Assembly: GCA_035519675.1 (NCBI GenBank)
Contig: DATIWB010000100.1
Location: forward strand, 1-64,000
Source: RPRB01 sp035519675
GTDB lineage: Bacteria; Myxococcota; Myxococcia; Myxococcales; Myxococcaceae
Length of the DNA: 64,000 nt
Direction: 5' to 3'
In this document: piece after piece, positions 43,085 to 52,914 of the stretch
Position numbering within the stretch: the stretch's first letter is position 1
How the letters are laid out: the number at the start of each line of letters is the position of its first letter
Position numbers and translations under genes: made by a program
The notes under the pieces: model-generated
Seen by the model: the letters and a program-made list of their open reading frames with translations, nothing else
What the model was told of the DNA's origin: nothing
Databases searched by the model: none

Positions 43085-44981
43085 CGGGCTTTCTCTGCCT
43101 CTTCTTCTGCTGGAACCGCCAGAGCTGCAGATTCCTTTCATTCTGCCGCATCGCATCGAGCAGCCGCTCCGCCTCGCTCCGGTCGAACCCTCCGGCCCGG
43201 CCCACCCCGCCGTCCCGCAGCCGTTCGGGCTCGGGCGTCCCGGCGTCGGGCTCGTCCGGCCGCTGGCCCGCGTCCATGCCCCCGTCCTGCTCGGCCCCCC
43301 GCCGCTGCTCCGCCCGGGAGCCGCCGTCGGCCTGGCCCCCGTCGCCGCCCCCGCGCGTTCCGGCGTCGCCGCGCTGCGTCCCGCCGTCCCCGGACTGCCC
43401 CCCATCCCCCTGTCCCCCGTCGGACCCGCCGTCCTGGGGCCCTCCATCCGGGCGGCCCCCGTCCGTCCCTCCGTCGCCCGATTGCGACTTCGGTGGCGGA
43501 AGCTTCCGGAGCAGCACCTCGAGATTGTGCCGGGCGGCCTCGTCGCGCGGCTCGAGCACCAGCGCCTTGCGGTAGGCGGTGATGGCGCCCTTGGTGTCGC
43601 CGAGCTGCGCCAGGGCGTTGCCCAGGTTGTACAGGTCTCGCTCCTTGAGCGACAGGCCGGCCGCGTCGGCCGCGCGCCGGTACGCCTCCCTCGCCTCGTC
43701 GAACCGCCCCAGCCGGTAGAGCGCGTTTCCCCGGTTGTACTCCAGCGCCGGGTGCCCGGGCGCCTCCTGCTCGGCGGCGGTGAAGTCCCGGAGCGCGTCC
43801 TCGAACCGGCCGTCGTCGTAGGCCTTCAGCCCCCGCTCCACCCCGGGGGGGTTGGCCTCGAACGGACCGAGCGCCTGGGCCGGCAGGGCGAGCAGCAACA
43901 CCCCGGCACCCAGGAGCCCGGAGCCCCCACGCCAGCGCCACGGCGCGCCCACCACCATCCCCAGGACCAGGAGCGCGAGCCCGGGGAGGAGGAAGGCCTG
44001 GAAACGCTCGTCGTAGCGGACCGTGATGCGGCTCTCGAGCTCGGTCTTCTGCAGCCGGTCGATCCGGGCGGCGACCTCGGGGACGGCGACCGCGCCCGTC
44101 CGGTGGAAGTAGTCACCACCGGTGGCCTGGGCGATGGACTCGAGCCCGGCCTCGTCGAGCCGGCTGAGCACCGTCTGCCCCGTCGCCGGGTCCTTCATGT
44201 ACCCGGTGCGGTCGCCCTGCTTGTCGAGCACGGGGATGGGCTCGCCGGTGGTGCTCCCGATGCCGACGGCGAAGACCTTGATGCCCGCAGCCTTCAGGGC
44301 GTCGATGGCCTCGCCCACCTCGCCCGAGAGGTCCTCGCCGTCCGAGAGCAGCACCACCACCCGGTCCTTCGCCCCGCGGTCGGCGCCCTCCAGGACCCGC
44401 TGGGCGGTGGCCAGCGCCGCGCCGATGTTGGTCCCCCCCTCCTGCATCTGGTCGGGATCGATGGCGCGGAGGAAGAGCTTGGCCGCGGCGTAGTCCGAGG
44501 TGAGCGGACACTGGACGAAGGCGTCTCCGGCGAAGGCCACGATGGCCACCCGATCGCCCTTGAGCTCGTCGAGCAGGGTGGACAGCTCGAGCTTCGCCCG
44601 CTCCAGCCGGCTGGGGAGCACGTCGCGAGCTCGCATCGACTTGCTGGCGTCGAGCGCCACCACCACGTCGATGCCCCGCTTCTTCGTCAGCTCGGCGCGG
44701 CTTCCGCACTGCGGCTGGGACAGGGCCAGGGAGAAGAGCAGCAGCGCCAGAGTGGTGGACACCCCACGCACCACCGGCCGGGCCACCTCCACACCCGGGG
44801 CCAGGCTGTCCCCCAGCCGCTCACCGAGGAGGCGGCGCACCCGCACCCGCCGGCGGACCGCAGCGAACACCGCCACCGCGCCCACCCCCAGCCCGAGCAG
44901 CCCGAGCAGGAGCCACTCCGGGGCGCCGAGGCCCACCGGGTAGCCGAGCACGGTGAAGTGCCAGGCGGTCGCAGCGGTCAC
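43068..44981 (-). CDS. batB: BatB-BatC fusion: von Willebrand A domain plus TPR repeats
   Basis: The 637-residue protein joins two proteins that are separate in many bat operons. Residues 1-345 are BatB: two membrane helices, a VWA domain with the metal-site motif D111-A-S113-K-S115 and later T (GGTNIG) and D (LLSDGED), and a third helix. Residues about 380-490 hold TPR repeats (NRGNALYRLGRFDEAREAYR, NLGNALAQLGDTKGAITAY) as in BatC. Then comes a long Asp-Gly-Gly-rich low-complexity stretch (about 495-590) and a basic end. GTG 44981 overlaps the BatA stop. Confidence 0.85.
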   Translation of the reverse strand: MTAATAWHFTVLGYPVGLGAPEWLLLGLLGLGVGAVAVFAAVRRRVRVRRLLGERLGDSLAPGVEVARPVVRGVSTTLALLLFSLALSQPQCGSRAELTKKRGIDVVVALDASKSMRARDVLPSRLERAKLELSTLLDELKGDRVAIVAFAGDAFVQCPLTSDYAAAKLFLRAIDPDQMQEGGTNIGAALATAQRVLEGADRGAKDRVVVLLSDGEDLSGEVGEAIDALKAAGIKVFAVGIGSTTGEPIPVLDKQGDRTGYMKDPATGQTVLSRLDEAGLESIAQATGGDYFHRTGAVAVPEVAARIDRLQKTELESRITVRYDERFQAFLLPGLALLVLGMVVGAPWRWRGGSGLLGAGVLLLALPAQALGPFEANPPGVERGLKAYDDGRFEDALRDFTAAEQEAPGHPALEYNRGNALYRLGRFDEAREAYRRAADAAGLSLKERDLYNLGNALAQLGDTKGAITAYRKALVLEPRDEAARHNLEVLLRKLPPPKSQSGDGGTDGGRPDGGPQDGGSDGGQGDGGQSGDGGTQRGDAGTRGGGDGGQADGGSRAEQRRGAEQDGGMDAGQRPDEPDAGTPEPERLRDGGVGRAGGFDRSEAERLLDAMRQNERNLQLWRFQQKKRQRKPDEKDW

Positions 44982-45988
44982 GGGAACACCCGCAGCACGG
45001 TGGAGCGGAGCAGCAACTCCAGCCCCGCGCAGAGGAACGCCGCGAGAAGGAACGGCGGGAACTCCTCCTTGTGGTTGGCGCTCGCCCCGCCCTCGAGGAG
45101 CTTGCTCTTGTCCAGACGGTCGAGGACGGCGCTCAGGCCGGCGCGGAGCGACTCGCGGTCGGTGGCCCGGTAGTACTCCCCGCCGGTCATCTTGGAGATC
45201 TGCTGGAGCAGCCCCGGGTTCACCGCGATGTCCAGCTCGCGGTAGCTGGGGTTGCCGAACAGGTCGGTCCCGTCCGGGAAGGGCACCTTCCCTCCCTTGC
45301 CCACCAGGATGGTGAAGACCGGAACGTGTAGCGCCTTGGCCATCGCCGCAGCGTCGAGCGGGGAGATGCGGCCGGCGTTGTTGTCGCCGTCGGTGATCAG
45401 CACCACCACCTTGCTCTTGGCGTCCGAGTCCCGCAGCCGGTTGAGCGACACCGCGAGCGCGTCACCGATGGCCGTGCCGTCCTCGAGCACCCGGGTGCGG
45501 AGCTGCTTCACCACCTCGCGCAGCACGCCGTAGTCGAGCGTGAGCGGGGCCTGGGTGTAGGCCGCGCCGGCGAACACCACCAGGCCGATGCGGTCGTTCA
45601 CCCGGGAGGAGAGGACCTCGTTCAGCGTCTCCTTGGCCACGTAGATCCGGTTGTTGGGCCGGAAGTCGGCGGCCTCCATCGAGGTGGAGAGGTCGAGGGC
45701 GATCATGATGTCGATCCCCTCGACCGAGAGGTCCCTCACCCGCGCCCCCAGCGTCTGGGGCCTGGCCAGGGCGACGACCGCCAGGGCCACCGCCGCCATC
45801 CGGAGCAGCGGCAGCGCCCGGCGGAGGATGCCGCGCAGCCCCGGGCCTGCGGCGGCCAGCGCCCTGGCGACCGGGTAGCGGAGCGCCGCCACGCGACCGC
45901 GGGCGGTCCACACTGACCAGGCGCCCACCAGCGGCACCAGCAGAAGGAGCCAGAACGCCTCCGGGCTCTTCCAGGTGAAGGCGGTCAC
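44978..45988 (-). CDS. batA: BatA-like von Willebrand A membrane protein
   Basis: The 336-residue protein has two N-terminal membrane helices (about 11-27 and 62-76), a VWA domain with complete metal site D99-L-S101-T-S103 (ALDLSTSM), T in EDGTAIGDA and D in LITDGDN, and a C-terminal helix (FPPFLLAAFLCAGLELLLRS). GTG 45988 and the stop both sit in GTGA overlaps. Bat proteins act with MoxR ATPases in envelope stress or aerotolerance; the exact action is not established. Confidence 0.88.
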   Translation of the reverse strand: MTAFTWKSPEAFWLLLLVPLVGAWSVWTARGRVAALRYPVARALAAAGPGLRGILRRALPLLRMAAVALAVVALARPQTLGARVRDLSVEGIDIMIALDLSTSMEAADFRPNNRIYVAKETLNEVLSSRVNDRIGLVVFAGAAYTQAPLTLDYGVLREVVKQLRTRVLEDGTAIGDALAVSLNRLRDSDAKSKVVVLITDGDNNAGRISPLDAAAMAKALHVPVFTILVGKGGKVPFPDGTDLFGNPSYRELDIAVNPGLLQQISKMTGGEYYRATDRESLRAGLSAVLDRLDKSKLLEGGASANHKEEFPPFLLAAFLCAGLELLLRSTVLRVFP

Positions 45989-47013
45989 GCCGGGGCGACC
46001 TCCGGCGCAGGCGGCGGCTGGGAGGCAGTAGGCGGCGGACGGGGCCGGGTGGCCTCCACCAGCGCGCGGGCGAACGCCAGCGCCGCTGCGCAGGCCGGCT
46101 CCGGGACGTCGCCCCGCGCGTACCGGGCGACATCGCACTGGTCCACGAAGCGGCGGAGCCCCCCCTCGTCCACCCCCGGCAGCGCGCGCCGGTCCACCTC
46201 GCGGAGGAGCTCGCCGCTGGTGCACTCGAGGGCGTCGAAGGCGAACCGCTCGCCCAGATAGGCGCGGACCAGCCCGTTGAGCCGGAAGTGGAACTCGCGC
46301 TGGAGTCCCCGCTGAGGAAGTCCCTCGGCCTCGAGCGCATCCAGAGCCTGGCGGGTCCGCTCCTCGAGCGGGAGCGGCGGCGCGGCCGGTGCGGCCCGCC
46401 TCGGCCGCGAGCGCCAGGCGCGGAGAGCGAGCCAGCCCAGCGCGGCGGCGGCCACCGCTCCGCCGAGCCACCACAGCAATCGCCAGCTGCGGACCGGCAC
46501 GTCCTCGTTGGGCTTGATGTCCTCCAGCTTCGCCCCGAGCTGGTCGGCGTCCTTCGGAAGGCTGCTCTTCGCCTCGATGTCCGGGCCGTCGATGCGGGCC
46601 ACGCCGGCGCCCGAGGCGTCCACCACGTCGAAGGTCAGCGTGGGAAGCACGTGGCTGCCGAGCTCGAAGAGCGCCATCTTCAGGAGGTAGGTGGTGGTGC
46701 TCTCGGTCTTCCCGTCGGAGCGGGTGCGGCTCTGCTCCACGAGCTCGTAGCCGCCGAGGTCGCGCGGGGTGCGCAGCTCCCAGCGCTGCCCGGGCGGATG
46801 GTGCAGCCGGATCTCGTAGACGAACGGCTCGCCCAGCCGGACCGTCTCGGGGATGACCTTCCGGTCCACCGCCAGCGGCTGCACGGTCCGCTCGGTCCCG
46901 GCGTCGGGCGCGACCGGGGCCGCGGTGGCCGGCTGGGCCAGCGCAGCGGTCGCAGGGAGCAGCAGGAGCACCACCAGCGGTCCGGGCCCGATGGTGCGGC
47001 GTGCGGCCCTCAC
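45985..47013 (-). CDS. Membrane protein of the MoxR/Bat operon (BatD-like N-domain, DUF4381-like end)
   Basis: The 342-residue protein has a signal peptide (VVLLLLPATAALA), a beta domain resembling one BatD repeat (DRKVIPETVRLGEPFVYEIR), one membrane helix (about 178-198) and a helical cytosolic domain rich in Leu/Arg/Glu ending in a Pro/Ala tail. Proteins of this kind sit between the DUF58 and BatA genes in many MoxR operons. GTG 47013 overlaps the DUF58 stop (GTGA). Confidence 0.7.
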   Translation of the reverse strand: MRAARRTIGPGPLVVLLLLPATAALAQPATAAPVAPDAGTERTVQPLAVDRKVIPETVRLGEPFVYEIRLHHPPGQRWELRTPRDLGGYELVEQSRTRSDGKTESTTTYLLKMALFELGSHVLPTLTFDVVDASGAGVARIDGPDIEAKSSLPKDADQLGAKLEDIKPNEDVPVRSWRLLWWLGGAVAAAALGWLALRAWRSRPRRAAPAAPPLPLEERTRQALDALEAEGLPQRGLQREFHFRLNGLVRAYLGERFAFDALECTSGELLREVDRRALPGVDEGGLRRFVDQCDVARYARGDVPEPACAAALAFARALVEATRPRPPPTASQPPPAPEVAPA

Positions 47014-47891
47014 GCGGCCAGCCTCCGCGCCCGGGCGCGGAAGAAGCGGACCAGCGCCTCGCCGTGGTCCTCGCCGGCCTGGAGCTCCACCGAGTCCAGC
47101 TCGAGCTTGCGGAACACCCGGGTCCGCTCGCCTCGGGCCCGGGCGACCGCCGCCAGGAACGAACGGCGCACCACCGGCGACGAGCTGTCGACCAGCGCGC
47201 GCTCGCCGGTCTCCGGGTCTTCCACCTCGACCAGCCCCAGCGCGGGGAAGACCTCCTCCATCGGGTCGCGCAGCACCACCGGGACCACGTCGTGCTTCAT
47301 CCGCGCGGTGCGCAGCGGGGCCTCGTACCCCTCGAGCAAGAAGTCGGAGACCACGAAGAGCACCGTCCGCCGCTTCGTCACCCGCGACAGCCAGGCCAGG
47401 GCGAGCGAGAGGTCGGTTCCCCTCCCCTGGGGCCGGAAGGACAGGATGTCGCTCACCAGCCTGAGCACGTGCTTCCGGCCCTTGCGCGGGGGAATCACCT
47501 TCTCCACCCGGTCGCTGAAGAGCAGCAGGCCCACCCGGTCGTTGTTGGCAATCGCCGAGAAGGCGATCTGCGCCGCGACCTCGGCCGCCATCTCCGACTT
47601 GCGCGTCCCCCGCGAGCCGAACTCCTCGGATGCCGACACGTCCACCAGCAGTACCACGGTGAGCTCGCGCTCCTCGGTGAAGACCTTCACGTGCGGGGCG
47701 CTGGTGCGCGCGGTCACGTTCCAGTCGATGGAGCGGATCTCGTCTCCCGGTTGATAGGGCCGCACCTCGCTGAAGGCCATCCCCCGCCCCTTGAAGACGG
47801 AGTGGTATTGGCCCGCCAGGAGCGCGGAGACGACCTGGCGGGTGGCGATCTCCAGCCGGCGAATGCGCCGGATGAGCTCCCGGGGAAGCAT
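47010..47891 (-). CDS. DUF58 protein with von Willebrand-like fold
   Basis: The 293-residue protein carries the DUF58 signature GRGMAFSEVRPYQPGDEIRS followed by IDWNVTART, and a VWA-like core with a DxSxS site (LLVDVSASEEF) and GRGTDLSLALAWL. DUF58 proteins are standard partners of MoxR ATPases. It lies 8 bp downstream of the MoxR gene and overlaps the next by 4 bp. Confidence 0.9.
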   Translation of the reverse strand: MLPRELIRRIRRLEIATRQVVSALLAGQYHSVFKGRGMAFSEVRPYQPGDEIRSIDWNVTARTSAPHVKVFTEERELTVVLLVDVSASEEFGSRGTRKSEMAAEVAAQIAFSAIANNDRVGLLLFSDRVEKVIPPRKGRKHVLRLVSDILSFRPQGRGTDLSLALAWLSRVTKRRTVLFVVSDFLLEGYEAPLRTARMKHDVVPVVLRDPMEEVFPALGLVEVEDPETGERALVDSSSPVVRRSFLAAVARARGERTRVFRKLELDSVELQAGEDHGEALVRFFRARARRLAA

Positions 47892-47899
47892 CTAATGCC

Positions 47900-49012
<1,113 letters not shown>

Positions 49013-49090
49013 CGGGGGTACGTCCGTTGACAACCCACGCCCCCAAAGTGGTCTCCTCTGCTCTGCTGTGGCCAAGGGGAGGTCCCTGTC

Positions 49091-49558
49091 GTGATGACAT
49101 CATCACGCGCCGAGGCGCTGATGCTCCTTCCGGACTGGGCTCGACGCCTCTCCGCAAAGGGGGCGGTGGACTTCACCGAGACCCTGCAGGGCACCTGGCG
49201 ACGCGACGGCGAGGAGCTGGATCGGCCGATCCAGCTGGTCCTCCGTCACACGGCGACGAGCGCCCGGAGGCTGCTCGAGTCGGGGGCGATGGAGACCGAG
49301 GGCGAGGTGTCGCTCGACGGAGTCACCTCCCAGGTCCGCGGCACGCGAGGGGTGTCCTGGCGGACCGGGCGGGTGGACATCGACCTCGTCTCCGACGGGT
49401 TCCACTTCATCGGCGGGCTCCACAACCTCCTGTGGAGGGGTGAGCCGCACCGGTTCCGGATCGAGACCCTTGCCGGGGCGCCGGTGGGGGACGCCATCCT
49501 CCGCCCGCGGCGGACGGCCGAGGCCGAGGTGCGCGCCACCCAATCCGCGGCACCCTAG
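49091..49558 (+). CDS. Hypothetical protein upstream of the repeat array
   Basis: The 155-residue product shows an alternating beta pattern (FTETLQGTWRRDGEE, GEVSLDGVTSQVRGTRG, DIDLVSDGFHFIGGLHNLLW) and no signal peptide or membrane segment. I do not recognise a family. GTG 49091 is followed directly by ATG 49094; GGGGAGG at 49077-49083 suits either. Its stop codon TAG (49556-49558) is the start of a repeat shared with two other genes. Confidence 0.6.
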   Translation: MMTSSRAEALMLLPDWARRLSAKGAVDFTETLQGTWRRDGEELDRPIQLVLRHTATSARRLLESGAMETEGEVSLDGVTSQVRGTRGVSWRTGRVDIDLVSDGFHFIGGLHNLLWRGEPHRFRIETLAGAPVGDAILRPRRTAEAEVRATQSAAP

Positions 49559-49576
49559 GTCAGGGCGGCCGCACCC
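49556..49576 (+). repeat. Stop-codon-linked repeat, copy 2
   Basis: The 21 bases are identical to 30744-30764 and again begin with the TAG stop of the preceding gene, then GTCAGGGCGGCCGC and ACCC. This copy opens the repeat-rich gap between two convergent genes. Confidence 0.75.
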
Positions 49577-49596
49577 AGGTCCGGGGTACGGGGTCC

Positions 49597-49633
49597 TCGG
49601 GCGACAATCGTCGGCGACCTCAAGGCGGCCGCA
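49597..49633 (-). repeat. Inverted partial copy of the 61-bp unit
   Basis: Read on the minus strand, these 37 bases follow the 61-bp unit from TGCGGCCGCC through CGCCGACGATTGTCGCCCGA, with mismatches only in a seven-base middle part. It is inverted relative to the array at 49655-49938, so a transcript across both could fold into a stem of about 20 pairs. Confidence 0.7.
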
Positions 49634-49654
49634 GTCAGCCCTGTCCTACAGGCT

Positions 49655-49938
49655 TCGGCTGCCCTGACCTCGCCGACCATTGTCGCCCGAAGTCACCTCG
49701 ACGTGGACCTCGCCTGCGGCCGCCCTGACCTCGCCGACGATTGTCGCCCGAAGTCACCTCGACGTGGACCTCGCCTGCGGCCGCCCTGACCTCGCCGACT
49801 ATTGTCGCCCGAGGTCACCTCGACGTGGACCTCGCCTGCGGCCGCCCTGACTGAGAGGCTGCGGCCGCCCTGGCCTCACCGACTATTGTCGCCCGAAGTC
49901 AGCTCGTCGTGGACCTCGCCTGCGGCCGCCCTGACCTA
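49655..49938 (+). repeat. 61-bp tandem repeat array between convergent genes
   Basis: Units begin with GCGGCCGCCCTGACC at 49716, 49777 and 49838 (period exactly 61), with a diverged earlier unit from about 49655, a truncated 23-bp unit at 49838-49860, another unit at 49861-49921 and a terminal partial unit at 49922-49938. Each full unit includes CGCCGACTATTGTCGCCCGA and ACCTCGACGTGGACCTCGCC. Copies differ at only a few bases. It fills the gap between 49558 and 49936; no gene is present. The repeats are contiguous without spacers, so this is not CRISPR. Confidence 0.9.
49921..49938 (-). repeat. Stop-codon-linked repeat, copy 3
   Basis: On the minus strand the 18 bases from 49938 down to 49921 read TAGGTCAGGGCGGCCGCA, identical to the first 18 bases of the copies at 30744 and 49556. 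The TAG is the stop of the minus-strand gene 49936-50481. It is at the same time the terminal partial unit of the 61-bp array. Confidence 0.75.
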
Positions 49939-50481
49939 GTCTTCGTCGTCCAGGTCGTCGTCGTGCCCCGCCGGCGCTCCCGACTCCCCGGAGTGCTCCG
50001 GGGCGTCGAGGTCGAAGTCGGGGCCGCGCCGGTCGACGAGCGCCTCACCGGCGAGACCGGGCTCGAAGCCGCGGAGGAAGGGCGCCGCGGCCGCCGTGCC
50101 CACCATCGCGGTCGCGAGCCCGCCGAGCACCTGCCACCCCCGCGGATCGGTGGCCAGTGCGCGCTCGATGAACCCCGGGTGCCGGCGCTCGGCCCGCGTC
50201 GCGGCGCGCGCCAGGACCGCGGCGTCGGCCGGGACGACCTCTCCTGGTTCGAGCGCGGACAGCGCCGCGCGCAGCCGCTGCAGCACCTCGGCCCGGGCGG
50301 CGTCTCCGAGGACGGCCAGCCCCTCGGCGTGTGCCAGGGAGAGCGCCTCGGGCGGCGCGGTGCGGAGGACGTAGCGCCAGCGGGCGATCGCCTCCTCCCC
50401 GGTGAGGGGCCTGGCGTCGCCCGGGTCGGGTGTGCGGCGGCCCCTGAGGAGCCGATCGAGCAGTCCCATCGCTCCCGACAT
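49936..50481 (-). CDS. Hypothetical 181-residue protein
   Basis: The product starts MSGAMGLLDRLLRGRRTPDP, a short basic amphipathic beginning, continues as an alpha-helical Ala/Leu/Arg-rich body (EEAIARWRYVLRTAPPEALS, VLARAATRAERRHPG), with a small hydrophobic glycine stretch (VLGGLATAMVGTAAAAPFLRG), and ends in an acidic tail (HDDDLDDED). No family recognised. ATG 50481 and ATG 50469 are both possible. It ends in the repeat array. Confidence 0.55.
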   Translation of the reverse strand: MSGAMGLLDRLLRGRRTPDPGDARPLTGEEAIARWRYVLRTAPPEALSLAHAEGLAVLGDAARAEVLQRLRAALSALEPGEVVPADAAVLARAATRAERRHPGFIERALATDPRGWQVLGGLATAMVGTAAAAPFLRGFEPGLAGEALVDRRGPDFDLDAPEHSGESGAPAGHDDDLDDED

Positions 50482-50594
50482 GAAACACCGGGTCTGGCCC
50501 GGTACACCAGGCCAACCCGGGCGGGAGCCCGACCTCGCGGGCGGGCTGGCGTCCTGGCGCGGACCTCGAACTTTGGCCAGAGTCGTCCGTCGCG

Positions 50595-51101
50595 ATGTCC
50601 CGACCTCCTCCACGGCCGTCGATCCCCACTGGCGAGCAGTTCCACGTCGCGGGCGCGCGGATCTACGCCGAGCCGCTCGGGGCGGCGATCAACAAGCGCT
50701 CGGGGGCGATGGCCCGGGTCGTGTACACCGCGGTGCACGAGAACCGCGCCTTCCCCGAAGGAGAGGACCGGCGGGGTCACGGGAGAGACCACGCCACCTG
50801 GGTGTTCTCGGAGGAGCCCGGCCTCGAGGAGGGCCTGTTCCACGCCGGCCTCGAGCTGATGATCGACGCCCGCCTCGAGCCCGGAGCAGCCATCGGCCTT
50901 CACCGGCACGCGGCGACCGAGGAGGTCTACTACGTGCTCGAGGGCCAGCTGACGATGACCACGGTGCTCGTCGACGGCCGGGAGGTCACCGCCACGCTCC
51001 TCCCCGGAGACGCGCACGGGGTGCGGCTCGGCGAGGCGCACTGGGGTCGGGCCGGCGCGGAGGGCTGCCGGTTCCTCGCGGTGGCCTTCCGCGCGCGCTG
51101 A
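50595..51101 (+). CDS. Cupin-domain protein
   Basis: A 168-residue single-cupin protein. Motif 1 is GAAIGLHRHAATEEVYYVLEG (about residues 97-117; two His and Glu as metal ligands) and motif 2 is PGDAHGVRLGEAHWG with the third His. An unusual N-terminal 75 residues precede the barrel. Such proteins bind a metal and a small ligand, or isomerise sugars; the function here is not deducible. It is divergent from the gene at 49936-50481. Confidence 0.8.
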   Translation: MSRPPPRPSIPTGEQFHVAGARIYAEPLGAAINKRSGAMARVVYTAVHENRAFPEGEDRRGHGRDHATWVFSEEPGLEEGLFHAGLELMIDARLEPGAAIGLHRHAATEEVYYVLEGQLTMTTVLVDGREVTATLLPGDAHGVRLGEAHWGRAGAEGCRFLAVAFRAR

Positions 51102-51384
51102 CCGGGTCCCGGGTCCGCGCGCCACGGGATCGCGGCGCGGAGATGACCGAGCTCGCGGTGGGCGAGCGCTGCGGCATCACGCTCCCACCCGGCTGGCCTA
51201 CGAGCGGTCCGGCTTCGACCGGATGCTGGCCCGCGTGCGCGGGGTGAAGCGCGACTGCCTCGGCGCGGGGAGCGGCGGCTCCCAAGCTGTGACGCTCGCG
51301 GCGCGTCCGTCGCCACAGTGAGATGCTCCGCCGAGCCTCGACACGGGTGTCCGGCTTTTCGGGTTTCGGGGCCTCGGACGGCGC
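51102..51384. other. Intergenic stretch before the histidine kinase
   Basis: About 280 bp without a supportable gene. A short plus-strand frame from 51142 begins MTELAVGERCGITLPPGW but stops quickly after out-of-frame sequence, and another frame continues AYERSGFDRMLARVRG. These might be pieces of a decayed gene, but I recognise no family. Confidence 0.25.
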
Positions 51385-52911
51385 ATGGGCATTCCTGCTT
51401 GGACGGTGGACCAGTGGACGGCGCTCGTGGCGTGCACCGGCGAGTTCCTGGCCGCCGGCGTCGCGCTCACCCGCCGCGACCCGGACCGGCTCGCCACCCT
51501 CGCCGGCGTCCTCAGCCTCGACATCGGCACCTGGACCTTCGCCGAGTTCGCGTACTCGGTCTCGGGCCAGCTCACCTGGCAGTGGCTCGACGTCAGCGCT
51601 TCCCCCTGGACGCCCGCGCTGGCGCTGGGGTTCGTGGTCACCTTCGTCGGCCAGCGCCGGAGCCTCCGTCGCTGGCTGCAGCTGACCTACGCCGGGTTCG
51701 GACTGCTGTCCCTGGTGGGCGTCCTGGCCTTCTTCCTCCAGCCGTTCCGGCTGCTGGTGCTCGGGCCCTGGTGGTCGGCCGTCTTCCTCGTCCTCCTGGT
51801 CCCCGCCACCGCGGCGCTCCTCGGCCTGCTCCTCACCCATCTGCGCCGCCTCCCGCGGGGTGTCGAGCGGGACCGGACGCTCCTGCTCGCCGCCGGGCTC
51901 GGCATCGCCTGTGCGGGAGGGCTCACCGACCTCCTGGCCGGAGTCGCAGCCCCGGCGCCGCGGCTGGCGACGCTGGGCGTGCTCGCCGGGAACGGCGTGC
52001 TCCTGGTGGTGGCGCTCCGGCTCCGCATGCTGGACGAGACCCCGCCCACCCAGCGAACCCTCGTCGCGCTCGCCCTCGCTCTGGTGGCGACCGCAGTGCT
52101 CGTCTCGGGATTTCGCGCGCTGCCGCCTCGTCCGGCGGTCCAGCTCTTCGCCTCGCTCGCGGCCATCACCTTGCTCCTGGGGCTCGGCGTTCCGTTCTGG
52201 CGCAGGGGTCAGCGCGCGGCGCAGCGGCTCCTCCCGCTCGTCACCCTGGGGCGGATGTCGGACCAGCTGGCGCATGACCTCCTGAATCCGCTCGCCGCGC
52301 TGGACGGGACGGTGGCCCTGCTCCGGCACGACCTCACCCCGGGAGCGGTCGTCCTCGAGCACCACGCCCGGCAGCTGGAGCGGCTGGAGCACCAGGTCGA
52401 GCGGATGAAGGCGGTGATCGGGCGCTACCGCCGGCTGGGAGTGATGAAGCTCGAGCCGAGGCTGGTCGACACCCGCGTTCTGCTGGAGAAGGAGCTGGCC
52501 ACCGACCACCTCCGGAGGCAGCGGATCGAGCTGCGGACGCTGCTCGGTGGCGGTCCGCTCGAGGCCCTGCTCGACGAGGAGGTCTTCTCGGTCATCGTGC
52601 ACAACCTCGTCCGGAACGCGATCGAGGCGATGCCCGAAGGGGGCACGCTCACCATCCGCGACGAGGCGGTCCGGACACCGGCTCCGGGGGTGCGCATCCA
52701 GATCGAGGACACCGGGTGCGGCATGAATCCCCGGGTGCTGGACCGGGCGTTCGAGGAGCACTTCACGACCAAGCCGGGCGGGACCGGGCTGGGGCTCGCG
52801 TTCGTGCGACAGGCGGTGGAGGCCCACCACGGAACCGTCCACCTCCACAGCCGAGAGGGCCAGGGCACCCGCGTCGAGCTGTTCTTCCCGGGAACCGGAC
52901 CGAAGGCATGA
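51385..52911 (+). CDS. Membrane histidine kinase
   Basis: The 508-residue protein has about eight N-terminal hydrophobic helices (residues 10-275) forming a membrane sensor without a large periplasmic loop. A dimerisation helix follows with the phospho-accepting H297 in MSDQLAHDLLNPL, then an ATPase domain: N box VHNLVRNAIEAMPEGG, G1 EDTGCGM, F box EEHFTTKPGGTGLGLAFV. The HDLLNPL variant of the usual HELRNPL is seen in PilS/NtrB-like kinases. No response regulator is adjacent. The next gene is convergent, 3 bp away. Confidence 0.88.
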   Translation: MGIPAWTVDQWTALVACTGEFLAAGVALTRRDPDRLATLAGVLSLDIGTWTFAEFAYSVSGQLTWQWLDVSASPWTPALALGFVVTFVGQRRSLRRWLQLTYAGFGLLSLVGVLAFFLQPFRLLVLGPWWSAVFLVLLVPATAALLGLLLTHLRRLPRGVERDRTLLLAAGLGIACAGGLTDLLAGVAAPAPRLATLGVLAGNGVLLVVALRLRMLDETPPTQRTLVALALALVATAVLVSGFRALPPRPAVQLFASLAAITLLLGLGVPFWRRGQRAAQRLLPLVTLGRMSDQLAHDLLNPLAALDGTVALLRHDLTPGAVVLEHHARQLERLEHQVERMKAVIGRYRRLGVMKLEPRLVDTRVLLEKELATDHLRRQRIELRTLLGGGPLEALLDEEVFSVIVHNLVRNAIEAMPEGGTLTIRDEAVRTPAPGVRIQIEDTGCGMNPRVLDRAFEEHFTTKPGGTGLGLAFVRQAVEAHHGTVHLHSREGQGTRVELFFPGTGPKA

Positions 52912-52914
52912 GCC

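Noticed and set aside
49655..49938. CRISPR array
   Set aside because: The 61-bp units are contiguous, with no unique spacers, and no cas genes are nearby.
51142..51247. Short ORF MTELAVGERCG and following frames
   Set aside because: Too short, no ribosome site and no recognised family; it could be a relic but cannot be supported.
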